This document shows positions 34,701 to 45,900 of a stretch of DNA of 64,000 bases, piece by piece. Origin of the DNA: Astragalus membranaceus (lineage: Eukaryota > Streptophyta > Magnoliopsida > Fabales > Fabaceae); assembly GCA_039519185.1 (NCBI GenBank), contig CM076846.1, positions 223,932,659-223,996,658 of the forward strand, given 5' to 3'. The notes under the pieces were generated by a model, which was given only the letters and a program-made list of their open reading frames with translations, ran no database searches and was not told the DNA's origin. Positions within the stretch are counted from its first letter, which is position 1; each line of letters begins with the position of its first letter. The translations under genes were made by a program, and so were the position numbers.

Positions 34701-37700
34701 ATGGATTTTAATTCTCCTTTTAAGGAAAAGGTTAATCTAACTGTGACACTTATATATTAATCTTGCCTAGTTGTTTAGTGAGTATAGTTAAAATCCTGCA
34801 CCTATTATTATATACTTGCAACTGAATAGAAAACCTAAATAGTAATGGTGATTTTTCCTACTTGTACTGCAGGGTCTTCTTGATGCAATGACAAAAGCAA
34901 TGAAAATTTCTGTTGGTTGCTGCTCTGTGGAGAGTCAAAATGTTATTGTTCAAAAAGCTTACAGTATACTGTCATCTCATATTAACTTTCATCTTAATGA
35001 AGTAGGAGGATTGCCACTAACCCCTGGAATATATGACTTTTCCCCTAGGGATGAAGGGTTACTTTTATTATTTGCTTCAGTAATTATTGCACTTCGCCCC
35101 AAAACACACATTCCGAATACAAGAGTACTTCTGCATCTTTTTATAATAGCCCTCCTCAAGGGTGTTGTTCTTGTTGCACAAGCCTTGGGTTCTATGATAA
35201 ACAAGCTCGTTTCAAAATCCAACGGTGCAGAGAACTCTGGTGAACTTACCTTGGAAGGAGCTCTGGATGTTATATTCAACTCGAAAATATGGTTTTCTTG
35301 TACTAATTTGTTGCAGAGATGTAATGGATCAAGTAATGGAAGTGAAATAGTCCTGACTGATTTATGCCTGGGCATCACAAATGATAGATTGCTTCAAATC
35401 AATGCCATTTGTGGTCTCTCATGGATCGGAAAAGGTTTGCTGCTGCGTGGTCACGAAAAGATTAAAGACATCACTATGATTTTTATGGAGTGCTTAATAT
35501 CAGGCATAAAGAGTGCCTTGCCTTCGTTTGAAAATACTGAAGAGCAGAAATGGGATCCTTTGGCAAGTAAATGTGCTGCGGATGCTTTTCACATTCTTAT
35601 GAGTGACTCTGAAGTTTGTTTGAACAAAAAATTTCATGCCATAATACGGCCTCTATATAAGCAGAGATTTTTCTCTTCTATGATGCCTATCTTTCAGCAG
35701 TTGATCGCAAGATCTGACTCTTCATTGTCCAGGTAGACCGCCCAGTCCTGTTTTGGCTTGAGTTTTTGCAATATATTGTCTCTGCTCCCCTCACAAATGT
35801 CTAAACTGCTGTTTTTTACATTCTCAGATATTTCCTGTATCGAGCTTTTGCACATATCGTGTCTGACACTCCACTGATTGTTATACTGAATGAAGCTAAA
35901 AAGGTTGGGTCGAGAAATTTAACTATCGGTTATTACTTATCAATTATCATACATTTGTCGGACTATCCATTTTCTTCTTCTATTAAAAATTTGTGTTTGG
36001 ATGATCGACTTTTTTTATCACAATAAGTTCCCTTGCAAATTTTGCAGATCATACCAGTTCTCCTGGATTGCTTGTCCATGTTGACAGAAGATATCCAAGA
36101 TAGAGATACCTTGTATGGTCTATTGCTCGTTTTATCTGGGATATTGACCTGAGAAAAATGGTAGTTACAATGTCTGTATTATTTAATTTTATCTTGTTTT
36201 TAGGTTATTGATAATTGGTACTTGGTGTGAATTTTAAGTTCCTCTTACTGTGATTCAATTTATTTTTCCTTTTTAGTTTCTAAGAAAATGATTAGTTATG
36301 TAAAGGAAAAATAATATTGAAAAAAAGTAATTAGTACTCTCTTGATATTCTTAAGTGACAAATAATTTGAGACAAGCAAAATTCCAAATAGGATACTTAG
36401 TATGAGACAGAAGGAGTACAAGTTTTCACGATCATCCATTGCACCTCTTGCTAAATTCTGTGTTTCATTATATGGTATTTGCAAATACTAGTGTCTGTTC
36501 CTTGCCGATGCCCTCAGTACTTTATTTAGTTTCTACATGTGTTTCCACAAAGTATTACCATGCTAGTCATAGTTTTGTTGATATGAAAGGTGATGATAAC
36601 CATGTGATCTTTTGGCAAAAAGAAAGAATGGCCTGTAAATGCTGTCTTACATAAACTATGTTCATACATGCAGGACAAGAAGCTGTCATTGAGAATGCAC
36701 ATATTATCATCAAATGTTTAATTAAGCTTGTGGACTACCCTCATAAGACGGTATCGAATTTTCCTTGTATAATTTATTTACTGCTAAATAATACTGACTT
36801 TGTTTTATAAAGTCAACCTTCATTACCTAAACATTTTGCCAGTTTGAATAATCTAGACATACTTGCAGTTCCTAGCTACATTAGCGCCAGCAAGCCAGGC
36901 CTGAACTCCTGGTCCCAATTTATTTTTGGCTGACTTACTATGTATTTGGATCCGCATCTGTGTATGCTATTGTCGCGCCTCAATGTCATTTTCATTGTGA
37001 ATTTGTTGAAGCTCCAAATTAGAGCTTTTAACCCACCACACGTCTATTTAATATCCACTGCAGTTCCAATCGAGTGCCTAGATAGTACAAAAGACAGTCT
37101 CATTTAAAAGACAAGCTGCATTAGAAGAGCTTACCTTCTTATACTAATACTTGTTGATGGTTTTCTGCTCATAAACACCTGCCAAAACCTTTAGACCCCA
37201 AATAACTTTGTTGCTATCTTTTTTGTTTCATTTTTTTAGTAATCTAATACTTGGTGATGATTTTCTGCTTTAGAATTCCTGCCAAAACCTTTAGATGTCA
37301 AATAACTTTGCAGCTATCTTTATTGTTTTAACCGATCAAAATTAACAATGGTGTTAATGGTTCATTGTTAATGGAAGGTTTCTCCTTGTCTCCTTGTGCA
37401 GCTTGTTCGGGAGACAGCTATTCAATGTCTTGTTGCATTGTCCCAGCTGCCCCATGTGCGTATCTATCCTATGAGAACACAGGTTTGTCAAGCTTTTGGT
37501 TGAAAGGATGATTAACTCTTGTCGAATATTCTCTTCAGTCGTATTATCATCATAAATAGAGCGTTCGTATACTTTATTCATTTTTGGGATCATTTAAATG
37601 TCTTTTTTTTTTATTGTTCATGCTATTAATATTGATTATATTAGGTTCTACAAGGAATATCAAAGTCTCTTGATGATACGAAGAGAACTGTTCGCCATGA

Positions 37701-37836
37701 AGCTGTCAAATGTCGGCAAGCATGGTTAGTATTTTCGTTTTTTCAGGAAGCTTTTCGATTCTATCTATTGCAATAGCTGTTATACTTGCTTCTATTTGAC
37801 AGGGCATCAATTGCATCCCGGAGTCTTCGTTTCTGA
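19752..37836 (+). CDS. MMS19: MMS19/MET18, Fe-S cluster targeting HEAT-repeat protein (frameshifted)
   Basis: MMS19 hands iron-sulfur clusters from the cytosolic CIA machinery to DNA polymerases, helicases and demethylases. Twenty exons: join(19752..19823, 19934..19996, 20120..20174, 20784..20881, 21567..21725, 23096..23155, 24056..24244, 24517..24570, 25875..25961, 26092..26785, 33849..34222, 34314..34387, 34625..34730, 34873..35732, 35828..35903, 36048..36160, 36674..36750, 37402..37482, 37645..37724, 37803..37836). All junctions are GT-AG and phase-consistent, and the product matches MMS19 from MAETAELTRQIESY to ASIASRSLRF (1134 residues expected). Exon 16 has one extra T at about 36150 (GACCTGAG), giving TGA after residue 1041 and losing the C-terminal 93 residues, the HEAT region contacting other CIA subunits. 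Intron 10 is 7 kb because of a copia insertion. Either a true lesion or an assembly error. Confidence 0.9.
20400..20665 (-). mobile_element. SINE in MMS19 intron 3
   Basis: On the minus strand, TTGGCTTAGTGGCTTAA (box A-like) near 20635 and GGGTTTGATTCCC (box B-like) near 20585 are followed by a body with GGTTCGGTGCTC-like words. It lies between MMS19 exons 3 and 4 and is spliced out. Exact ends are uncertain. Confidence 0.55.
21248..21471. repeat. 112-bp tandem duplication in MMS19 intron 4
   Basis: Two adjacent copies of a unit containing TTTTCTTAATTGTCTCAAG and TTCCTGTGCTCGGAC, at 21248-21359 and 21360-21471, with a handful of differences. Confidence 0.8.
21941..22769. mobile_element. hAT-like non-autonomous element in MMS19 intron 5
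   Basis: Ends are inverted (CATGGTAGTCAAAC at left, GTTTGACAACCATG at right, one mismatch). They are flanked by ATCACAAC (21933-21940) and ATCACGAC (22770-22777), an 8-bp duplication with one change. Subterminal ACGATC/GATCGT words are frequent. 22083-22372 is GC-richer than its surroundings and carries a short minus-strand frame, possibly captured sequence, but nothing recognisable. Confidence 0.75.
22778..23095. repeat. MMS19 intron 5 remainder with GGGACTAAA repeat words
   Basis: 22790-22925 contains TTTAGTCCCTTCAAAAAG and AGGGACTAAAAATG in opposite orientations, typical of a common dispersed plant repeat. Ends were not determined. Confidence 0.4.
26921..27371 (-). pseudogene. Possible LINE scrap in MMS19 intron 10 (left part)
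   Basis: Together with 32625-32828 this forms a roughly 0.6-kb insertion bounded by near-identical 19-bp words (CATGAACTCGTGATGTATT at 26921 and CATGAACTCATGGTGTATT at about 32809), compatible with a LINE target duplication. On the minus strand, pieces such as ETVAHLCLQCKVAD resemble the LINE zinc-binding region, but the frame is broken. The copia element landed inside it. Weak call. Confidence 0.35.
27372..27589 (-). repeat. copia 3' LTR
   Basis: 218 bp. On the minus strand it starts TATTAGTGAATAAG and ends TTTCTATCA, so it has TA...CA ends rather than TG...CA. The target duplication fixes these ends. The polypurine tract TGTGGGGGAG abuts it on the internal side (27590-27599). Confidence 0.95.
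27603..32023 (-). pseudogene. copia Gag-Pol polyprotein, two frameshifts
   Basis: Gag starts at the ATG at 32021-32023 (MAELNNHSTG). In order: Gag with zinc knuckle CQLCSRFGHDATMC; protease with GDSACTHHMT, where the usual DSG is DSA; integrase with the H-H-C-C region (HNRLGH, CVACAMGKLH) and D-D-E residues (FSDLWGP, QTDWGGEF, NGVIERKHR); reverse transcriptase with YVDDIIITGSS; RNase H with YCDADWASD and ADILTKPL. Frame breaks lie near 29520, between integrase and reverse transcriptase, and near 28165, where one extra G follows HWTA. Lineage is probably Ale/Retrofit-like from the Gag sequence. Because the LTRs are identical, the breaks are either very recent, inherited through trans-mobilisation, or sequence errors. 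Confidence 0.9.
32384..32401 (-). promoter_or_regulatory. copia primer-binding site
   Basis: Directly after the 5' LTR on the minus strand lies TGGTATCAAAGC, matching the 3' end complement of plant initiator tRNA-Met (TGGTATCAGAGC) with one difference. Confidence 0.85.
32402..32619 (-). repeat. copia 5' LTR
   Basis: 218 bp, apparently identical to 27372-27589. It should carry the element's promoter, reading toward lower coordinates, antisense to MMS19. Confidence 0.95.
32625..33848. other. MMS19 intron 10, right part
   Basis: 32625-32828 is the right half of the possible LINE scrap. 32829-33848 is AT-rich intron with no recognised gene. The acceptor TTATACAG at 33841-33848 starts exon 11. 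Confidence 0.5.
37142..37326. repeat. Diverged tandem duplication in MMS19 intron 17
   Basis: Two copies of about 85-90 bp containing TTTTCTGCT and CCTGCCAAAACCTTTAGA (37142-37232 and 37245-37326). Confidence 0.7.
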
Positions 37837-38367
37837 AGTTTAAAACCAACTTCCAAGCTATTGGAAATGCTTCTGAACGTTATTTGCAAGGAGGTTACTT
37901 ATAATAGAGTACTTACCCAATAGAAAGTGATACTTATTTGATACTCCCAGTGTGGAGAGAAAATTTTGGATACCTATAGAGGAAGGGTACCTCTACAATC
38001 CCTCTTCACTTGATCATGGGATTGTTTTGGATACCTATAGAGGAAGGATACTTATCAAAAATTATGTATAATTGTTAGTTTTTAACGACAATTGCCTTTC
38101 TCGTGACAAATATAATTGTTAGTTTAAGTTGAGCTAATGTTCATTGGATTGTTTATCGACAAAGCCACCCAGTGACTTCAGAGATGTGTAACTTGAGAAA
38201 AGAGAAAATTACTTCGGTAATAAGCGTCTCATTCCACTTGGTTTAAAAAAATTTTACAGGTATTCACTTATGATGTCATTTTATATTTATTAATTAGACA
38301 ACCGCTAATTATATCAAACCTTAAATTTAGTATGCTAATTTATCCAATATTAATTCATCCGTTATAG

Positions 38368-38414
<47 letters not shown>

Positions 38415-38802
38415 ATAAACCCGTTATAGCCTGCTATTTGCTACTTTCAGGACGAAAAGATTTAATTGGCAAGATGAATACATACTCAGGTCGATGAAAG
38501 TGATACATACATTTTTCTATTTTTCAATAAATTTCTATATTGAATTGAAAGGAAAAACCTATATTGACTAATAAAACTCCCCGTTTGTAAAAAAAAAACA
38601 GCTCTCTGATCCGGAATGATATGCTTATGGGTTGAAAATATGCAGACAAAAACATGGCATGTCGTTGTTTATCCCTCATGGAACTGGAAAGCACATAGGT
38701 TACTTCAAATTGAGTTAGCTGTATAGGCTACCTGCCACCAACAATCCAACCATAACTTTATAGGGAAAATATGCTTAAGTTAGCTGTATTTGCACCAAAG
38801 AA
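37837..38802. other. Convergent intergenic region MMS19 / ELF7
   Basis: About 1 kb between two converging genes, so it holds both 3' UTRs. A (TA)n microsatellite of about 43 bp is at 38370-38412. GGATACCTATAGAGGAAGG is repeated at 37970-37990 and 38029-38050. No gene seen. Confidence 0.6.
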
Positions 38803-41800
38803 TCAATTAGACATGTCATCTTCTGCTCCACTAGACTGATAATTATCCTGGTGCAATGCACCTCTATGTTGTTCTTCCATATCATCATCAATTTCTATAC
38901 CCCCTCTTGGCTTAGAAGAACTGCCCTTTGTTTTCGTATAAACCTTAAAAACATCAAAATGTTAATGGAAATGATAAATAATAATTGTCAGATGCAATGA
39001 CTAATTTACAGATAAAATCAGTGCCGTACCCTAGACTTTTTCAGCTCAAATGCTGAAACGCTAGACCGTCGCCTTACAACCACACTTGAAGGTATTGGAA
39101 ATTGTTCAACCTCATCACCAGATCTTCCTTCTTTAGCTCTCTTTTTTCTCAAAACAAGTTTTGTTGGAAGAGGCTGCGTATCAAGTTAATAGGTTGATCA
39201 GTAATCAAGAAACTATGCCAAGTGCCAACATATCAGTTGTGAAAGATGCAGATATAGTTTCCCGAAAATACCAAATAGCGTGCCCTTGACTCATCAAACG
39301 ACACCAAGTACGTTGTAGGATCAAGTGCATCATCACCTCGAACCTATTACAATGGAATTTTTTATCAGAAGAGTCAGAACAATGGAATTTATAATAAAAT
39401 CATGATGTGATTTTAAATTTTTAGTAAAACATCAATCTTCAAAATCTTGCTACATACACCCCAATGATACTCGCGAACCCATGAATATGAGACTTCTTCG
39501 TTTTCGTCATGTATATCCTTTGACAGCTGCATGACAAAGTTCAAACAAATCCAATCATTTAACCATTGAATAAAGTGCAATTACTTGTGTTTCAAAACTA
39601 AAATGCAAATTTAAATCTGATGTGGGGGAACATCTACCTGTCCAGGTGCTGGTACCATGTACGCCAAAAATTTCTCAGGATTTGCAGCATCTGAGCCTGA
39701 TGAAATGTAGCTTTTCATGATTGCCTGTATACAATAAAATTGATAGGAGTGAGACAAAAAAATGTGTGTATGTGAATCCCTGACTAAAATTATTTAATCA
39801 ATAGTGAATATTCATCCTTGATCGACATCTTACCCTTGATTCATGGGCATCACGAACGGATTTGTCCAACTTTGCATACATTTCTGAATCGCCTGTAGGA
39901 GCATTATCAAATGCTGCAACAACAAACTGATCATCATACCTGCAGGCGGCGTAACAGAAGGCAGCTTAATTTATATGAACATAAATATCAACAAATATGA
40001 ACCGACAATATCAAAGGCTTGGGCTTTAAGTAAAAAAATTATCGCTTGTGCCATACCTATCAAAATCAAGCAGCAAAGGCAGCACCTCAATAGGACGCAA
40101 GTCTTTGTTAGTTGCATGAACAGGGCGTGATTTCGCCGCTTCAAATGATGCTTCTATTTCCTTGATTTGTCTTTCGCTAAAAGATATCATTTTAAATTTT
40201 AGTTAGAAGATATTAACTGCTATCAGCCTATGACTTGTTAGTTTCTCCATACAGAGTACTGTTTAGATGGATAAGCTGATACTTAACGTACCTATCGTTG
40301 AGATTTTCCAAAACGTCGCGGCCTCCCTTCATCTCTCTCATCTCCTTTGCTTGTTTTTCAGTTAAAGACTACAGCATATGTTCATAAGCAAATGCTTGTA
40401 GAGGGAGAAATGCATTGTTATATTGACACAAAATGTCTAATACCTGTTTTGTTGATTCCATGCTCAGAGGAGATATATATTGTGTTTTGACAAGCCAAGC
40501 AACACCTTTATCAGTAGGCCTCTCTTTTCTTTTTCTGCCATCATTCTTTAAAGGAGTAACAGCCTCATCATCTTGCAACAACTCTTCATCTTCTGGGGCA
40601 AGAGGTTGCCTGACACTGGGAGGACTGTAGGACAAGAAAAATAATTCATGAGACCTACTCATTCAGCATAAATCATATTTACTTGAGTTTATTTAAAGGA
40701 GTTGAGGGTAGTACTTGAAAACACTGAGGTCAAGCAGGTCCAGAGGTATTCCAAGATCTGGCTCCACAAAAAGTTTGGGTTTGTACATTTTCTCAAGAGA
40801 TGTAATTTTATATTTTGTATATCTGCACAATGATCATAAAAGTACCAAACACGAAAAAAACAAATTAAACCTGGCAAGACAATGACATCACGTTACTGAC
40901 TATCCCATCATATCATATGGATAGATAATACTTGGTACCTAACACACATAACAATATAAAGAGAGAATAAGATTACTTACTGATCTTTATCATTCTTGAA
41001 TGCCATAAGCTTGGGTTGTGCAGTAGGATCTGGAAGTTCATTTCGGAATCTTAAATGAGAACACAGACAGAAGCATATTAGCATTGAAAGTAAACATTAG
41101 AAAATCATTACAAACACTAACAAAGGGTCAACCTAATTCAAAACACAATATACAAGAGAAGACTTAAAGCAAATAAAATCAACCATCACTTGTGCAACCA
41201 AAAACTCCATACAGGTGAACAAATCCGGTGGGCTAAGAGAGCAATACCAAGTGTAAATGCAATGCACACACAAGAAACAACAACTAAAACCAGCGACTAA
41301 GAAACTATTATGATTATTCAGGAAGTTGTAAAAAAAAGTGATTTTTTTTGTAACATAGTAGTGTACTCACTTGAGCTTGCAGACAAAAGTTGTGGGCTTT
41401 TTCAATCTATTCTCAGCCCTCTCAGCACTCAACAAGGGAGCAATTCTCCTTTCTCCCATTCTGGATCCTCTAACTGAACCATGTCCCTGCCCCTGCTTCT
41501 TCTGAGTCTTTTGCAAAACAATGTTCTGGGATTTCTTCAGCTGCCTCTGCTTCTCAAATTCTCTCTTTTTTCTCAACTTACTCTCTTCTTCCGTCTCCGC
41601 CCTCCTCTTCCTATCCGATTTCTTCACCGACATTGGAGGAACATCAGCATTCTTATGTTGCCTGTGAGGAACATGTTTCGACTTGCGATCATTCAACCCT
41701 TTTTCCTCATTGTGGGGTGGGGGCGGTGAACTCCGGGAAGGCCGAGGTTGCTGCTGCTGCTGCTGCTTGTGCTGAGAATAGTGATTAGGTGGATAATGCA

Positions 41801-41993
41801 TAGGAGGAGGAGGTGGCGGAGGATAGTGGTGGTGTTGTCGATGATACTGGTTGTTGTGGTTGTAACTTTCTGGGAAGCCATAATTCCAGTTCTGGTTATA
41901 CTGATTGTTATTATTCCGACGTTGGTGAATAGGGTTTTGAGCCAATGATGATGACGGTGGCGGCGGAGGAGGTAGATGCCTGTAAGAGGCCAT
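38803..41993 (-). CDS. ELF7: PAF1 complex subunit PAF1 (ELF7/VIP2)
   Basis: PAF1 scaffolds the PAF1 complex, which travels with RNA polymerase II and supports H2B ubiquitination and H3K4/K36 methylation. In Arabidopsis ELF7 is needed for FLC expression and normal flowering time. Twelve exons: complement(join(38803..38943, 39030..39173, 39272..39343, 39458..39526, 39638..39724, 39834..39939, 40057..40176, 40292..40368, 40444..40624, 40715..40822, 40981..41049, 41371..41993)); all GT-AG and phase-consistent, 598 residues (Arabidopsis about 589). The N-terminus (1-130) is low-complexity Pro/His/Gln/Asn. A basic region and the PAF1 core follow (FRNELPDP, MYKPKLFVEPDLGIPLDLLD, WLVKTQYISPLSMEST, VREYHWGVRGDD). 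The C-terminus is acidic/serine-rich (SGAEDDMSN). No lesion is seen; it is nuclear. Confidence 0.95.
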
Positions 41994-42425
41994 TCCCGAT
42001 TCTGAATTCAGTTGTGATTTCTAGGGTTAACTTTTTATTTATTTACTTATTTATCTATTTTTTTCCGTCGCCCAAGTCCAATGTCTATAAATTTAGCGAA
42101 ACCCTAAATGTCCAAAAGTTCACCTCAAATCTCTATAGAATTCAAATCCTAGTCGTCTCGTCGGAGATTGGGAGAACGAAGTGCAGAAAGAAAGTGCGTA
42201 ACAAGTAGCAGTAGCTGTTTCCCTCGACTCCACTGTTAGAAAGTGCCTTGTGCTTTTGACCGTTGCTTATATTTGGTGCTTGCTTGTTTTTTCTGATCAA
42301 AAAATATTGGTGCTTGTTTTTGAAACCAAACGGAATTCTCTCCTTTCCACACAAAAAATAAAGATGTGAGAAGAGAATAAAAATTCCACTACCTACTAAT
42401 TACAAATTTACACATCATAAAAAAG
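41994..42425. promoter_or_regulatory. Upstream region of ELF7
   Basis: 432 bp with the ELF7 5' UTR and presumed promoter. AAACCCTAAATG near 42098 resembles a telo-box, common in plant housekeeping promoters (motif knowledge). No other gene is supported. Confidence 0.4.
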
Positions 42426-43943
42426 AGGCTTACTCCTGCAAATATCATCATTATCCAGTTATCTTCCTGAAAAAAAAAAATTTTAAAAACACCTTCTAAA
42501 ATTTAACGTTATCCAGTTACCCCCTGCTGTTAACTTTTCTGTTTGACAAATGTAAAATGTAACTTTATCCAGTTACCCCCTACGTCAGTGCCACATGTCA
42601 CCATACTATTGGGCCTCTGTGACAGGTGGCACTGACATGCCACGTCAGCATCTATGTCACCACTGCCATAGTGCCACGTCAGCAACCAATGGATGGCTGC
42701 CACGTGGCACTGACTTGGCTAAGTGGAATATTGTGTGTTACTAAAAAAATCAAAGTTTTGGCATAGATGGGTATTGAACTCGTGACCACTTTGTTTAAAA
42801 GTCTCCATATTACCATTTGGCCAAATCAATTCTTGTGTTTATTAAGGCAACTAATTGTATATATTATATAAAAAACTTCAATGAAAACCAACAACATAAA
42901 ACTTCATCTTCTCCAACGATAAAATCCACAAAACCCAGAAATCGTTCATCATCTTCTTCAATCCTAAATTTCGAACAATGAAACGAAAACGAACAAATCT
43001 TCATCTTCAACAACCTCTCATCATCAAGCATTATCCCCAATTCTTCTTTTTCTTCAATTCCTTTTTCTTTTTCTTCAATTCCCTTTTCTTCAAAGCAAGC
43101 AGCAACAATGGAAATAAAAACTCAGATCTGGAAAACGCAGATGATGAAGCATTATCGCTTGAGGAAATAAAAACTCAGATCTGCAATTAACCCAAATTCA
43201 TAATCATCAACCGAAATTAAACGAGATCTGATTTTCGGTTTGATTTTCGATTTGATTCTTGTTTATATTTCGTTTTTTCGTTTTCGTTTTAATTCGAGAT
43301 GGTGAATGATGAATCTGTTTATATTTCGTTTTAATTCCAGATGCGTTTTACATTAAGTGGCATTAAGTGGCATTGTTGAATTTTTCCAGTTGCGTTTTCC
43401 AGATGCGTTTTACAAGAAGAAAGAATTGTTGCGTTTTCCAGAATTTTTTTTTTTAAAATTAAGTGGCAATTATGTATTATATATTTGTAGGTGAGTCAAT
43501 AATATCAAATACTCATATGGCTCAATGGTTAGAAGGGGTGTGTGTCACTTGGGGTCATGGGTTCAATCCCCATTGGCCACCAAAATCTTTATTTTTTAAG
43601 TAAGCATTTACCTCCACATAGCCAAGCTAGTGCCACGTGGCAGCCATCCATTGGTTGCTGACGTGGCACTGATATGTGCCACGTGGTAGTGGTGACATAG
43701 ATGCTGACGTGACATGTCAGTGCCACGTGTCAGAGAGGCCCAATAATATGGTGACAAGTGGCACTGACGTCAGAGGGGTAACTGGATAAAGTTACATTTT
43801 ACATTTTTTTAACAGAAAAGTTAATAGCAGGGGGTAACTGGATAACATTACATTTTACAATGTGTTTTTTTAACCTTTTTTTTTTGCAGGGGGGTAACTG
43901 AATAATGAGGATATTTGTAGGGGAGTAATAACTATTTAAGCCT
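42426..43943. mobile_element. 1.5-kb foldback element with about 300-bp inverted arms
   Basis: Arms at about 42426-42730 and 43600-43943 are inverted copies. Shared words include TATCCAGTTACCCCCT, GGCACTGAC, GCCACGTCAGCA, CAACCAATGGATGGCTGCCA and TATTGGGCCTC. Ends carry AGGCTTA / TTTAAGCCT. Next to each arm is a tRNA-like word in opposite orientation: GGTCACGAGTTCAATACCC on the minus strand near 42775, and CTCAATGGTTAGAAGG with GTCATGGGTTCAATCCCC on the plus strand near 43523-43570. The core (42880-43440) is leader-like with no gene. Flanks are A-runs, so the target duplication is unclear. Confidence 0.75.
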
Positions 43944-44154
43944 AAAAAAGAAGTTAGTCAATTGGTAACCACATTATATGTCAACTATTTCATGAATTGT
44001 TATTGGTGGTGGTTGTAAAATCCTATACAATGTATGTGTACATAAATTAAACTCTAAGAATTATATGTTTGGTTTTGCGTGAAAATAATTGAATTTACTT
44101 AAAAGTGAGTTGAACGAAATTAACGCAATTCATGTTTGAATATATTTTTTTTTG

Positions 44155-44360
44155 TTACCATGTTATTGGTGCGCAGTTTCCATCGGCTTTGCCGATGACT
44201 AATCTACGCCGGGGAACCTGGCTGGCTACGTGTATACCCAACTTTGTCGGCCCGTGTGGCCCCTCCCATCAGAGTTTTTGCCACACCTAAGATTCGAACC
44301 CGAGACTGTGGTGGGTGGGATCCAAGCTCAGTTACCACTTGGACCAACCTTTGTCGGTAT
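44155..44360 (-). mobile_element. SINE, minus strand
   Basis: On the minus strand: TTGGTCCAAGTGGTAAC (box A-like) near 44345, CTCGGGTTCGAATC (box B) near 44298, then a GC-rich body with CCGACAAAGTTGGG and an end in ACCATGGTAACA-like DNA next to an A-run. Pol III SINE layout. Confidence 0.65.
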
Positions 44361-44515
44361 CTTTGAATAATTTATAATACTCTAAGAAACATGATTTTTA
44401 TGAATTCATATGTTTGAATAGTTTATATCAAAATTGATTTTGAGTGCAATTTGTTTTTCTTTTCAATAAGCAATTGATTTATTGAAATGACCACTAGAGT
44501 GCTCAAGAACAACAA

Positions 44516-44797
44516 TTACAAGTTATTAATACAAAGAGAGGCATCGTGCCACCAAGAAGCAATAGAGTAATTTGAATGCCTACCCCTCCCATAAATAAAC
44601 CATTGCCAAGAAATACATTTAATATGCATAACAATTGAATCAATGCTAGGTTCCTCCCCTTTAAAGTTCAAGTTGTTTCTTGCATGCCATAAGCTCCAAC
44701 ATGTAGCGAACCAAATAATGTACTTTAGTTTCTCAACATTTTCCCTGTAGAAAGCTGTCCTGAAATGATGAAATTGATCGACCTTTGAACTAAACAT
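44516..44797 (-). pseudogene. LINE ORF2 scrap
   Basis: A 93-residue frame containing YIIWFATCWSLWHARNNLNF, the WxxWxxRN block that follows the zinc-binding domain in plant LINE ORF2. Short and isolated, it is a relic of the same class as 17783-19290 but with a different sequence. Confidence 0.7.
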
Positions 44798-44804
44798 AGG
44801 CTAA

Positions 44805-45388
44805 GGGTGTGCTTGATTTGTTAAAAAGTAAGGGATTGAACTTGACAACTCCAATCGTACCTTGTTTGATTTGAAAACTATTTATGGTACTGGACAAAAA
44901 CTTAAATTCCTGTCACTCACAAAATCGTAGTATTTTCTGTTCCACATTACAACTTTCTGATCACCCAAAAAATTATTTTTATTTCCTACTCAATATTCTC
45001 TCTCTCCTCTATTCTTTCTTACTCTCTCTCTCTCTCTCTCTCCTATCTCATTCTTCTCTAACCTTTTTCTCTCCCCCTCTCCTCTCACCTCTCTTATATC
45101 TTCTCATCTCATGACATCTCTCTCTCATCTCTCTTATATCTTTTCATATCATGACCTCCATCCCTCATCTCTCTCCCTCCCTCCCTCCTTCATCGCACAT
45201 TTATCTTTATAATTTTTTTAATTATATTATAATATATGTTATATAAAATCATTATAAATACTATAAAGAGAACTATAATGAATTTTACATTTTTATGATT
45301 GTGCTGTCCATTGTTCACCAAACAGTGTACGGAACAAAAAGTTGTCTGTTCAGTCTAGTATTTACCTATTTACAAATCAAACGGACCC
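44805..45388. mobile_element. PIF/Harbinger-like MITE
   Basis: Ends GGGTGTGCTTGATTTGT and ACAAATCAAACGGACCC are imperfect inverted repeats lying between TAA (44802-44804) and TAA (45389-45391). The interior includes a long CT-rich microsatellite-like tract (44998-45185). Frames in the CT tract are artefacts. Confidence 0.7.
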
Positions 45389-45619
45389 TAAGAGAGCTAG
45401 AGAGTATCCACATCAACTGAAACATGTCGTACTATATTTATTTTCTACCTCTTTACATAGTCAATTTTCTTTTCCAATTTACACCACTTCTCCTATTTTA
45501 TCTCTTAAATAAACATTTGTCTTGGCTACAATAGTCTTTATTGTTTTGTCAACTTTGTCTTTGTTTATGTAAAATAGTAAAGCACTAGTGCAAAATCAAG
45601 AAAAGAATTGGACATTTAA

Positions 45620-45900
45620 AGTCAGGCGCTCAGATGCCTGACTTTATATGTTGACGCGGCGGCAAATTTGTAATTAATAGGCAAAACTCGCGAGTTTTAA
45701 AGTCAGGCGAATACACGCCTGACTTCTAAAGTGAATAAATAGGAAAAAAATTAGACTTTAGAAGTCAGGCGTGTATTCGCCTGACTACATAAGTGACACG
45801 GTGGCAAACTTGTAATTAAGAGTGGAATTATATTTTTCTATTTTAATACTTTAGAAGTCAGGCGTGTATACACGCCTGACTTCTAAAGTACCAAAATAGA
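45620..45900. repeat. Left subterminal palindrome array of the CACTA element
   Basis: At least four hairpin units built from AAGTCAGGCG and CGCCTGACTT around short loops such as TGTATA or AATACA. One (about 45853-45888) is nearly a perfect palindrome with TTAGAAGTCAGGCG arms. Confidence 0.85.

Noticed and set aside
41481..41948. Plus-strand frames across ELF7 exon 1
   Set aside because: Leu/Val/Ile-rich shadows of the Pro/His/Gln-rich ELF7 N-terminus.
43523..43570. tRNA gene
   Set aside because: Box A and B words are present but no cloverleaf or acceptor stem could be formed; treated as SINE-like.
44884..45114. 76-residue Ser/Leu frame
   Set aside because: It is a translation of the CT microsatellite inside a MITE.
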